From positions 124,001-188,000 of the forward strand of contig NZ_LWBS01000428.1 of NCBI RefSeq assembly GCF_001652265.1: 64,000 bases of DNA. Direction: 5' to 3'. Source of the DNA: Rhizobium leguminosarum. GTDB lineage: Bacteria; Pseudomonadota; Alphaproteobacteria; Rhizobiales; Rhizobiaceae. Shown here in pieces: positions 8,524 through 16,025 of this stretch. The notes beneath the pieces were generated by a model. The model saw nothing but the letters and a program-made list of their open reading frames with translations, did no database searches and was not told the DNA's origin. Numbering within the stretch: position 1 is the first letter of the stretch; every line of letters begins with the position of its first letter. Both the position numbers and the translations under genes were made by a program.

Positions 8524-8907
8524 TTAGTTCACCTTGGTAGCAGGAACGTCAACCGCCGGAGTCCGGTAGACATGACCGGAGAAGGCGGCTTCCTTAGGCT
8601 CGAAGCCAACTGCGAGATCGACCGCCGGAGTTCTGTAGAGATGACCTGAAAAGGCTGCTTCCTTGGGTTCGAAGCCAACTGCGAGATCAACTGCCGGGGT
8701 CCTCCAGACATGACCAGAGAAAACCTCATCTTTAGTTTCGAAGTACTCCGCAAAATCGAGCGCTTCGTTGTCCGTGGGTGCCGGGCCGGTGGCTGACATG
8801 ACATAGTCTTCACGTTTTCCGGCAATCGAGGTGACGGTGCCCGCGTCGAAGTCGACAAGCCAAAGGCCGTCTTCGCCCTTCACGCCTATAATCATCATCT
8901 TAGACAT
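8524..8907 (-). CDS. Multi-core RiPP precursor peptide (proposed), three repeats
   Basis: A 127-residue protein with no cysteine. The start at 8907 is set by a strong AGAGGAGA 7 nt upstream; an in-frame ATG at 8955 lacks one. Residues 1-54 look like a leader (IIGVKGEDGLWLVDFDAGTV, then a low-complexity linker). Residues 55-123 are three 23-residue repeats, each with FSGH(V/L)(Y/W)RTPAVD and acidic spacers EPKEAA or ETKDEV. It is the first gene before ycaO and tfuA on the same strand. Tandem core units in one precursor are known for other RiPPs, for example the thioamide-containing thiovarsolins. The leader motif recurs in the gene at 11088-11306. The identity as a modification substrate is inferred from layout and repeats; I know no named family with this core. 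Confidence 0.8.
   Translation of the reverse strand: MSKMMIIGVKGEDGLWLVDFDAGTVTSIAGKREDYVMSATGPAPTDNEALDFAEYFETKDEVFSGHVWRTPAVDLAVGFEPKEAAFSGHLYRTPAVDLAVGFEPKEAAFSGHVYRTPAVDVPATKVN
8539..8745 (-). repeat. Three in-frame 69-bp tandem repeats encoding peptide cores
   Basis: The units cover residues 55-77, 78-100 and 101-123 of the precursor. Units 2 and 3 differ by eye at nine of the first twenty codons, but eight of these are silent and the ninth is Val to Leu. Unit 1 is more diverged in its spacer (YFETKDEV) and has Trp where the others have Tyr, yet keeps FSGH and RTPAVD. The spread of silent changes shows the repeats are old and that the amino-acid sequence is held by selection. Confidence 0.9.
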
Positions 8908-9134
8908 GGAATTCTCCTCTAAAGATAATTGGGATAGGTCGATTGCGAAATTCATTTCTGCTAGTTAGCCTAGAAAACATAGCATAACGTTTACCATGTA
9001 CAAGCCTGTTGAATTTCTTAGCACAGTGGAACAAAGTGCCAGCGCAGGGATATGGTTTGCGAGTTCTGCTGGTGCAATACGCACACTGCACTTTCATGTA
9101 AACGCCGGGCCGCAGGGGTGACTTAAAGGGCAAA
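8908..9134. promoter_or_regulatory. Divergent promoter region of the RiPP locus
   Basis: This 227-bp AT-richer gap separates the precursor operon (leftward) from the SARP-type regulator (rightward), so it should hold both promoters and any regulator binding sites. SARP regulators usually bind direct repeats near the -35 region; I did not find an unambiguous repeat or a clear -35/-10 pair by eye. Confidence 0.5.
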
Positions 9135-11063
9135 ATGGCTTTTATTCTGAAGACCTTCGGTAGGTTGCAGCTCGTTGACGAGGACGCGAATGATGTCCCG
9201 TTTCCCGAGAAAGGCCTGCTGCTTCTCGCCTATTTGCTTACAACCGATCAGGGGTCGGCGGATCGAACAACATTGGTGAGCTTTCTGTGGGGCGACGCCG
9301 AAAGGGACGATACGCTTGCGACGTTGCGTAAGTTGATTTCGAGAATGAAGGCCCGTCAAATTGAACTCGGGATAAATATCCTTTCATCCCAGGGCAACGT
9401 GGTCACTCTCGAGCGGAAGTCTCTGTCTTCCGACATCCTGTTATCCGAGACGGGGGACGGGGTTGAACCGTTCTCCCGGCTTAAGCTTCTCGTGAAGCTC
9501 ATGAACCAGCCTTTTTTGGAGTCGGTTCATAATCATAGCCGTCGGTTTCAACGGTGGCTTGCCGAGCGAGAAAATTGCCATATCGCACTTCTCGGAAATA
9601 CCTTGAGAGCGGCGTCCCGATTGGTGCAATCGCCGAAGGAATCCGAACTCCTGAGGAAGGCTGCAGTTATCCTCTTTCGGACCGAGCCGAAGGATCCCGA
9701 TACCCTGCAAATGCTCATCGAGATATTCCAGGCGGAAGACGAGGTTGCGTCGCTTCGGAGCCATTTTGAACAGCGGCGGAACGCGATTTTGCGAGGTATC
9801 GCAGCGCGCACCAGACCCGATGGTGACGCCATATCCCTCCGTCCGACATCAGCGCCATCACAGCCGAAACTCGCGGCCGCTCTTCCGCTTGAGCCCCAAG
9901 ATAGCCGCATGGCAATTCCCCGCCTGGTGTTGCTTCCGCCCAAGAACCAATCCGTCCGACCCCAAGCGGGTTTTCTAGCCGCGTCTTTGGTCGAAGATAT
10001 CACAATCGGATTTTGCGCCTTCAACAGCTTGGAGGTCATAGCCCCATATTCGGCGATTCAAATCGGCCACCACCTGGAGACGCAGAAGGCCTTCTTTGAA
10101 AGGCATCGCGTCAATTATATCCTCGATACGCGGATCAGCAATACGGGCGATGAAGTCACCCTGTTCGCCCAACTGATCTTTTTCGACCAAAATCAAATTG
10201 TTTGGGCGGAAAGGTTCAGCCTTGATCATATGGTTCTCGTCAAAGACCGGAGAACCGTCGCCCGACGGATCGCGCTGTCCGTGTCCAGTGAGATCGAGCG
10301 CCATGAGGCGTTGCGCGAAGACCTGAATCCGATCGCTTACCATCGATATCTTGTCGGCAGGCGGCACTTGACGCGGCTGACGCTTCCGAATCTGCGGCGT
10401 GCGCGCAAGGAAATGAAAGCCGCACTCAGCGTCAGCCCCGATTTCGCGCCGGCGCTGAGCTCGACGGCGCGGACCTACTCGAAGGAATGGTTGCTGACGG
10501 CCAGGGGTGATATCGAGCTTTTGCAAACGGCGGAGGCCTTGGCAAAGCAAGCCACCGAAACGCGTCCGGACTTCGCCGATGGGTATCGCGAGTTCGGGGT
10601 CGCCAAATTGTTGCAGGGGGCGTTTGACGAAAGCGCCGAGGCAATGGAAGTGGCGGAGAGCCTTGCTCCGCACTACGCCGACGTGATTGCCGACTACGCG
10701 GACACGTTGGTTCATTGTTCGCTCCCTGCGATGGCCCTGCGAAAGATCGAGCGGGCCATCGAGTTGAACCCGCTCGGTCCCGATACCTATTTCTGGACCG
10801 GTGCGGGAGCAAACTATGCCCTCGGCGAATTCGAAGCTTCGCTGGACTACATTGGGCAGATGGCCGATCCCCATTTGGCGGACAGGTTGTCGGCCGCAAA
10901 CTGGGCCATGTTGGGCCGCCAGGACAAGGCGCGGACCTTCGTACGGAGGTTTCGCGAAGGAAACCCGGACTTCGATGTGGACAAGTGGTTGTCGGCAGTT
11001 CCAAGTAAAGAACAATGGCATAGAGATCTTTATCGTGAAGGCCTAAAGAAAGCTGGATTTTAA
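9135..11063 (+). CDS. SARP/BTAD-type transcriptional regulator with TPR C-terminus
   Basis: A 642-residue cytoplasmic regulator. Residues 1-100 resemble the OmpR-like winged helix of SARP activators (FGRLQLVDEDANDVPFPEKG, then LLLLAYLLTTDQGSADR and LVSFLWGD). About residues 100-215 fit the bacterial transcriptional activation (BTAD) helical repeat region, and residues 255-390 fit the TolB-like/adenylate-cyclase-associated segment (PRLVLLPPKNQS, FLAASLVEDITIGF). The remainder is TPR-like (DFAPALSSTARTYSKEW, DFADGYREFGVAKLLQG, YADVIADYADTLVHC). It has no sensor kinase. Divergent from the precursor-ycaO-tfuA operon and 24 bp upstream of the second precursor gene, so it is probably the pathway activator. 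Confidence 0.85.
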   Translation: MAFILKTFGRLQLVDEDANDVPFPEKGLLLLAYLLTTDQGSADRTTLVSFLWGDAERDDTLATLRKLISRMKARQIELGINILSSQGNVVTLERKSLSSDILLSETGDGVEPFSRLKLLVKLMNQPFLESVHNHSRRFQRWLAERENCHIALLGNTLRAASRLVQSPKESELLRKAAVILFRTEPKDPDTLQMLIEIFQAEDEVASLRSHFEQRRNAILRGIAARTRPDGDAISLRPTSAPSQPKLAAALPLEPQDSRMAIPRLVLLPPKNQSVRPQAGFLAASLVEDITIGFCAFNSLEVIAPYSAIQIGHHLETQKAFFERHRVNYILDTRISNTGDEVTLFAQLIFFDQNQIVWAERFSLDHMVLVKDRRTVARRIALSVSSEIERHEALREDLNPIAYHRYLVGRRHLTRLTLPNLRRARKEMKAALSVSPDFAPALSSTARTYSKEWLLTARGDIELLQTAEALAKQATETRPDFADGYREFGVAKLLQGAFDESAEAMEVAESLAPHYADVIADYADTLVHCSLPAMALRKIERAIELNPLGPDTYFWTGAGANYALGEFEASLDYIGQMADPHLADRLSAANWAMLGRQDKARTFVRRFREGNPDFDVDKWLSAVPSKEQWHRDLYREGLKKAGF

Positions 11064-11087
11064 ACATCAATCGTTGGAGGGAATAAC

Positions 11088-11306
11088 ATGGCTACAGTTG
11101 TTGTTATTAGTGTTGAAGGTCAGGACGGGCTCTGGATCGCTGATCTGGACAACGGCACCGTCGTGCCGCTCCCGGAGCCCAAATCGGGCGGCCTGAAAGT
11201 GGTGACCGATCTTCGCGCGACCGGAACAACCTTGACGAAGGGCGTGAATATCGCCGTGGTTGTTAAGTCTGCGGAGGCAGCACTTTCGGGCCATTATGAT
11301 GGCTGA
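11088..11306 (+). CDS. Second, single-core precursor-like peptide
   Basis: A 72-residue protein with a strong GGAGGGAAT upstream and no cysteine. Residues 4-25 match the leader of the repeat precursor: VVISVEGQDGLWIADLDNGT against MIIGVKGEDGLWLVDFDAGT, sharing GxDGLWxxDxDxGTV. The middle differs, and the C-terminus (KSAEAALSGHYDG) carries one SGH motif like the repeated FSGH cores, with Tyr directly after His. It lies 24 bp after the regulator and is probably co-transcribed with it. Shared leader plus shared core residue pattern support a second substrate for the same YcaO-TfuA pair. It would be missed by annotators that drop short orphan genes. Confidence 0.72.
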   Translation: MATVVVISVEGQDGLWIADLDNGTVVPLPEPKSGGLKVVTDLRATGTTLTKGVNIAVVVKSAEAALSGHYDG

Positions 11307-11507
11307 ACGCCTATAGCTCAGGGGCATCGCACCGGACGGCGGCTGAGATTACGGTCGCCGTCCCCGTACCAAACGGACGCTGCACAGGCCGAGGTCACGG
11401 CATTCCTAGTGCCGATCAATCGCACCGGCCAAAATAGAATGGTATGTAGTTCGCTGCCTGCACTTGGCCGCCACATCATCCACGTTTACGCTATTGCAGC
11501 ACACCGA

Positions 11508-12529
11508 CTAGTTCGCCGCGGCAAGCCTTTTCGGCCGCCGCACGTTAATGGCCTTCGCGTCCAGCGTGTTCTTCAGATGTACGGCATAGTGCTTCTCAAT
11601 CATTTCGACGCTGGTGCGGCAGTTCTTGGCGATCTGGTAGATATCGGCGCCTTCCAGTAGCCGCAGGCAGATGTAGGTGTGGCGGAGGCTATAGGCCGAG
11701 CGCCTGTTGCCCTCACGGTCGAATTTCAGCTCGCAGTCCGCCAGCACGCGGTTGAACTGCTTCTTGTGATCCTGTGGGAAAACCAGGTCGGTGGGCTTGG
11801 GAGTGTTTCGCTTCACCAACCGCTCGAAGGGATGCACTGCACCGGTGGTACTTTTGCAGTAGCCGACGCCACGCTTGCCACGCACCTCAATCAGCAAAAT
11901 CCGTTCGCTGCCACCCGCATCCTCTTCAATGGTCACGTCCCGATATTCCAACCGGTTCGCCTCGTCGGGCCGCAGGCCGGTATTGGCCATGAACAGGACT
12001 TAGTCATGCAGCTGGGCAACGGGATGTTGGTAGCTTTGGCCAGTAGTCGATGTGACACGTTCGCGGGTATGGGTATAGAGCTGCTTGTACTCTTCGGGCG
12101 AGAGCCATGCCCGGTGGCTGATTTTTCCGGAGGCACGATAAGGCGCGGAAAAGTCCGGCGGGTGGCTGATCCAGCCGTGCCGCAGGGCGGTTTTCATGAC
12201 CTGTCTGAGCGTCACAGTCTCATGGTGCAGGATGCTGCGTGTCGGCACCTTGCCGGTCACCGGGTGCGGCTGGAGCCGCATGACCCGGTATTCCTGAACC
12301 TCGCCGGCGGTCAGAGCGCTGAGGCCGATGGTGCCGAGTAGGGCAGCAAATGGTTATCCAGCCGCGCCTCGTGGTCTTTCACGTAGCGCGGATTACGTTC
12401 GCCATTGGTGAGCGCCACATATTCCCGAACGAACTGCTTGGCCGCGTCGGAAAAGGTTCTTTCCTGCTTCAGCTGGCCTACCCGGCTTTTGCCCGGGAAC
12501 TTTGGGCGCGGCGGCAGACTCGAACCTTG
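11508..12529 (-). pseudogene. Tyrosine recombinase (phage/island integrase), broken
   Basis: The minus strand reads VGQLKQERTFSDAAKQF, a frameshift near 12335 (LLPY then TIGLSALTAGEVQEY in another frame), the core-binding domain, then an in-frame TAA at 12000-12002 before VLFMANTGLRPDEANRLEY. The catalytic domain otherwise looks sound: Arg in TGLRPDEA, the second box YSLRHTYIC (Tyr in place of the first His) and the nucleophile Tyr in MIEKHYAVHL. No convincing start codon is left. It abuts the 3' end of tRNA-Lys (114 bp away), the normal place for a tRNA-targeting island integrase. One frameshift and one nonsense codon make it inactive. Confidence 0.9.
12127..12415. repeat. Direct repeat of integrase DNA (pairs with 5808-6099)
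   Basis: These 289 bp match 5808-6099 in the same orientation with only about a dozen differences by eye, including a 3-bp insertion (GCT) in the left copy. Both copies share the same one-base loss in the LLPY(F)G region, so they descend from one already broken integrase or exchange sequence. They enclose 6.0 kb holding the whole YcaO-TfuA locus and could recombine to delete it. Confidence 0.88.
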
Positions 12530-12642
12530 TCACCAAATACCGTATGCGAGGTCATGCTACCCTCTCGGACTGTGCGAGACATGTGTGAGGGTATTATAGC
12601 CGGTGTTTGGGCCAATCGAAGGCATTAAGCCATTGAAATTAT

Positions 12643-12718
12643 TGGTGAGAGCGTCGGGGTTCGAACCCGAGACCTACTGATTAAAAGTCAGTTGCTCTAC
12701 CAGCTGAGCTACGCTCTC
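12643..12718 (-). tRNA. tRNA-Lys (anticodon UUU)
   Basis: The minus strand gives a full 76-nt cloverleaf with encoded CCA: acceptor GAGAGCG/CGCTCTC, D-arm GCTCAGCTGGTAGAGC, anticodon stem ACTGA/TCAGT with loop CTTTTAA (anticodon TTT), T-arm with GGTTCGAACCCC. Its 3' end faces the integrase pseudogene, making it the probable attachment gene of the island to its left. I found no second copy of the tRNA 3' end within the window, so the far island boundary lies outside or is lost. Confidence 0.96.
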
Positions 12719-12928
12719 CCTCTCCGCGGGTGTGGCCACCCCGGCTGGAAGTGGGCGGAACATAGGCAGGCGACCCATGCCGGTCAACTGAAAATTTTGC
12801 CTTTTGCAAACGTTCGGCACATTTCTTGCGGGCGCCAAGACAAATGTCTTGCGTGCGCAAAAAGGTGATTGGCAATCCCTGGCCTGCAAAGCTAGGAACA
12901 TCACGCAGATTGCAGCCGGAGAGAATGC

Positions 12929-13678
12929 GTGTCGATTGCCGATATTTCCCTGTGGAGCGCGTTGATAGCCGGGGCGCTTTCGTTTCTGTCGCCCTGCGTG
13001 CTTCCCCTCGTCCCGCCCTATCTCTGCTATATGGCCGGCATCTCAGTCGAGCAGTTCCGCGGCGGCGGTGCGGTTGCAGTCGCGCCCGGTGTCAGGCGCG
13101 GCGTCTTCTTCTCTGCCCTCTTCTTCACGCTGGGCTTTGCCACCGTCTTTGTGGCGCTCGGCGCCGGTGCTTCCAGCATCGGCATGGCGCTTCGCCAGCA
13201 TCTCGACCTCCTGTCGAAGATCGGCGGGCTGATCATCATCGTCATGGGGCTGAATTTCCTCGGCCTCTTCCGAATCGGACTGCTGACCCGCGAGGCGCGC
13301 TTCCAGGATGGCGGCAAGCCCGGAACACTGACGGGCGCCTATGTCATGGGGCTTGCCTTCGCCTTCGGCTGGACGCCCTGCATCGGTCCCGTGCTCGGGG
13401 CCATCCTCGGCGTTGCCGCCTCGCGCGAGACGGTCGGCTCCGGTGCCGGGCTGCTTGCCATCTATTCGCTCGGCCTTGCCATCCCCTTCTGGATCGCCGC
13501 CGGCTTTTCCGGCGCCTTCATGCGGTTCCTGTCGCGCTTCCGCCGCCATCTCGGCACGGTGGAAAAGGTGATGGGTCTCTTCCTCGTGCTGACCGGCCTC
13601 GCCTTCCTGTTCGGATGGGTCAGCAATGTGGCAATCTGGTTCCAGCAGACCTTTCCGATCCTGATGCAGATCGGCTAG
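12929..13678 (+). CDS. ccdA: Cytochrome c biogenesis protein CcdA
   Basis: Six-helix inner-membrane thiol transporter that passes reducing power from cytoplasmic thioredoxin to the periplasm for c-type cytochrome maturation. It has 249 residues, usual for CcdA. The two conserved cysteines sit in SPCVLP (Cys23) and TPCIGP (Cys151). The start is a GTG at 12929 preceded by CCGGAGAGAA. It lies alone just beyond the tRNA-Lys, on the core side of the island junction. Confidence 0.95.
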   Translation: MSIADISLWSALIAGALSFLSPCVLPLVPPYLCYMAGISVEQFRGGGAVAVAPGVRRGVFFSALFFTLGFATVFVALGAGASSIGMALRQHLDLLSKIGGLIIIVMGLNFLGLFRIGLLTREARFQDGGKPGTLTGAYVMGLAFAFGWTPCIGPVLGAILGVAASRETVGSGAGLLAIYSLGLAIPFWIAAGFSGAFMRFLSRFRRHLGTVEKVMGLFLVLTGLAFLFGWVSNVAIWFQQTFPILMQIG

Positions 13679-14165
13679 GTACCGCACCCAACTGCGGGGC
13701 GCGGATTTTCGAGGCGATGGCAGCGGCTCGCCGCATGCGCTGCATCGGATCGATTGCTCGATCGTCCGCGCTCAGTATCATGCCGCCGGCGGTAGAAAGG
13801 GGGCCTGGACCTATGCCGTGGTATGGCTTGCCCTCCCGCAGGAGTCACTAGAGGCTTTCGCTCAGGCAGTCATCGACACGCGGACGCATGGGCATAACCA
13901 CCGGCATCGGTGGACGGCTTTTCCGAGGATCGTCATGACAATAGGTACGAACGAACTCACCTATCGGATATTTGGATAGTATCCATCAGAAAATGACGGG
14001 TAGTGGGACGCCTGTCATCGTGTGATGAAGCGGGAGGCGCTTTCTGCCAGATAAACACCTGTCCGCTCCATCGCGGCGCCAAGGCGAGTCATTCAGAAGC
14101 TGGAAGCGCCGAAACTCAGCGACCACCGCGGTTGGGTGGCAACAGTGCCTCGAAAGGATCCTTCG
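13679..14165. other. Gap with a degenerate short repeat
   Basis: No gene supported. The stretch around 13775-13835 (with ACCTATGCC and TGGTATGGCTTGCCCT) recurs in diverged form at 24724-24785, suggesting remains of the same unidentified coding or mobile sequence. Confidence 0.4.
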
Positions 14166-15203
14166 TTGGAAATCGGTATCGATAGTTTTGCGATGCTGCT
14201 GAACGACCCCGCTACGGGACGACTGCAGTCGGCCGTCGATCGCATGGAGAGCGTACTTGCAGAGGTCGAGCTGGCCGATCAAGTCGGCCTCGACGTCTTT
14301 GGCATGGGCGAACATCATCGAGAGAACGCGCTTGATTCAGCGCCAGCCGTGATCCTTGCGGCGGCTGCGGCGCGCACGAAGTCGATCAGGCTGACAAGCG
14401 CTGTCGCCGTCCTCAGCGCCGCTGACCCCGTGCGGCTCTTTCAGGAGTTCGCCACACTGGATCTGATATCGCGGGGACGAGCGGAAATCGTAGTCGGCCG
14501 CGGCTCGTCCGTTGAGGCCTATCCCCTGTTTGGATTCGACCTTCGGGATTACGATGCCCTCTTCGCGGAGAAGCTGGACCTGTTGCTGAAGATCAGGGAA
14601 AAGCCCAGTGTCGAGTGGCAGGGCCGCTTTCGAGCGCCCATCGGCGGCCAAGGTGTCTTCCCCCGTCCGCACCAGCCAACCTTGCCAATCTGGCTGGGTG
14701 TCGGCGGGACGCCCGAATCCTTCATCCGCGCCGGAACACTTGGCTTGCCTCTGATGGTCGCCATCATCGGCGGTAGTTTCGAGCGGTTTCTGCCGCTGGT
14801 CGAACTCTATCGACGTGCATGGCTCGCCGCGGGCCACCCAAGCGAGGAACAGAGGGTCGGCGTGCACGCTCTCGGCTTTGTCGGAGAGACTGACAAAGCA
14901 GCCAGGGAAGCTTTCTTTCCTGGCTGGTTCCAGATGTTCACGGACGCTGGACGGGAACGGGGCTGGCCACTGCCAACGCAGGCGCAATTCGACTTCATGT
15001 GCGGCCCGGACGGGGCGTTTCTGGTTGGCAGCCCGCAGACAGTTGCGGCAAAGATTAAGCATGTTAACAGGACATTGGGTGGAGTTTCTCGCCTCACCTT
15101 CCAGATGAGCACCGCCGCCCTGGAAACCGAAGCAATGCGCCGTTCGATCGAACTCCTTGGCACCGATGTCGCACCGATTATTCGCGGACGCCGTCTCGGC
15201 TAA
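14166..15203 (+). CDS. LLM-class flavin-dependent oxidoreductase (luciferase-like)
   Basis: Bacterial-luciferase-like TIM-barrel protein using FMNH2 or F420, about 345 residues. Signature segments are IGIDSFAMLL, DVFGMGEHHRENALDSAP, RLTSAVAVLSAADPVRLFQEFATLDLISRGRAEIVVGRG (only partly quoted here: SRGRAEIVVGRGS) and FLVGSPQTVAAKI. The likely start is the TTG at 14166, with AAAGGA 7 nt upstream and the family's usual N-terminus; a GTG at 14136 is in frame but without a ribosome site. Often found in rhizobial accessory DNA; the substrate is unknown. Confidence 0.88.
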   Translation: MEIGIDSFAMLLNDPATGRLQSAVDRMESVLAEVELADQVGLDVFGMGEHHRENALDSAPAVILAAAAARTKSIRLTSAVAVLSAADPVRLFQEFATLDLISRGRAEIVVGRGSSVEAYPLFGFDLRDYDALFAEKLDLLLKIREKPSVEWQGRFRAPIGGQGVFPRPHQPTLPIWLGVGGTPESFIRAGTLGLPLMVAIIGGSFERFLPLVELYRRAWLAAGHPSEEQRVGVHALGFVGETDKAAREAFFPGWFQMFTDAGRERGWPLPTQAQFDFMCGPDGAFLVGSPQTVAAKIKHVNRTLGGVSRLTFQMSTAALETEAMRRSIELLGTDVAPIIRGRRLG

Positions 15204-15766
15204 AGCCATTGAGGGCGCCAACATTGATCGGCGCCGCTCCTCCCCAAAGATCAGACTCCGGTAATCGGCCAGCATCTTCGGATGCTCGACCAACCTGTGA
15301 TGGTGAAGCTGTCCTCAGGACCAGGTTGCGCACCAACCACTGCGTGTGATGTGCTACACGTTGTTATACCAGGGTGCCGGGTCAGATCTTCTCTCGAGGC
15401 GGCCAGCGCCTCAGCGTGGACGTCCGGAATGCGTGCCTCCGGGCAGGAAGCTCGATCCCGAATAGATCGAGGATGCGGCGATCCGGCCAGCGGGTCATAC
15501 GAACTCCAATCATTCGTGGTGCTGCTGGGGTGATACCTCCGGCCATTCCTCACGTCTATTGTACCTTGGTGTGTCCAAGGCGGCACCCGATCCGAAAGTA
15601 TCGGAGACACCTTCGGACAATATCGTGGCACGGTTTTCGGCGCGATTGTCCCGGCAGAGCGGAGGACGACGCAAACCGTGTCCGCCTGCCTCCGGCACAC
15701 AACCGGTCAGCGCATCGCGCCGCAATGCGAACGAAGGCTACCCCCGTCGCCTAAACGGAGGCAGGC
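15204..15766. other. Gap without recognisable gene
   Basis: About 560 bp with only short frames of shadow-like composition. I see no ribosome site, conserved motif, tRNA or clear terminator. Confidence 0.4.
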
Positions 15767-15880
15767 ATGAGCGTGCTCAAAACCGTGGTCATCACCGGGG
15801 ATTCGCAGGGAATCGGAGCGGGACTGGTCTGGGACCATCAGTATCCGGCGGTCGCAAAGCGCCGAATCTGCATGGCTTGA
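15767..15880 (+). pseudogene. N-terminal relic of an SDR gene
   Basis: After GGAGGCAGGC, the ATG at 15767 opens LKTVVITGDSQGIGAGL, an SDR cofactor-binding start with Asp where Ala or Gly is normal. Similarity ends near residue 21 and the frame stops at 15880. The remainder of the ~250-residue enzyme is gone. The good ribosome site suggests recent truncation. Confidence 0.6.
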
Positions 15881-16025
15881 AAAGTAATACTTTTGATGAG
15901 CGAAGGGTTGGCATGCCCGCCGTGGATGCCTATGTGAGTTCGACAGCCATACGCCGACGGTTACGCAAAGCCTCCATTCAGCACGGCGAGGGCGGCCATG
16001 GCTTCTCATTTTGAAAGGATCCACG

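Noticed and set aside
8539..8745. CRISPR-like tandem repeats
   Set aside because: The 69-bp units are contiguous, in frame and encode conserved peptide cores; there are no unique spacers and no cas genes.
6520..8907. Trifolitoxin or phazolicin gene cluster
   Set aside because: TfuA and YcaO are shared with such systems, but the precursor has no Cys, has three FSGH cores and lacks the expected partner genes, so naming it after a known product is not justified.
8524..8955. Longer precursor starting at the ATG at 8955
   Set aside because: The ATG at 8907 has a strong AGAGGAGA 7 nt upstream and begins at the leader motif shared with the second peptide; the extension is not shared.
12826..13851. 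341-residue plus-strand frame overlapping ccdA
   Set aside because: Out-of-frame shadow of ccdA with Arg/Cys-rich nonsense composition.
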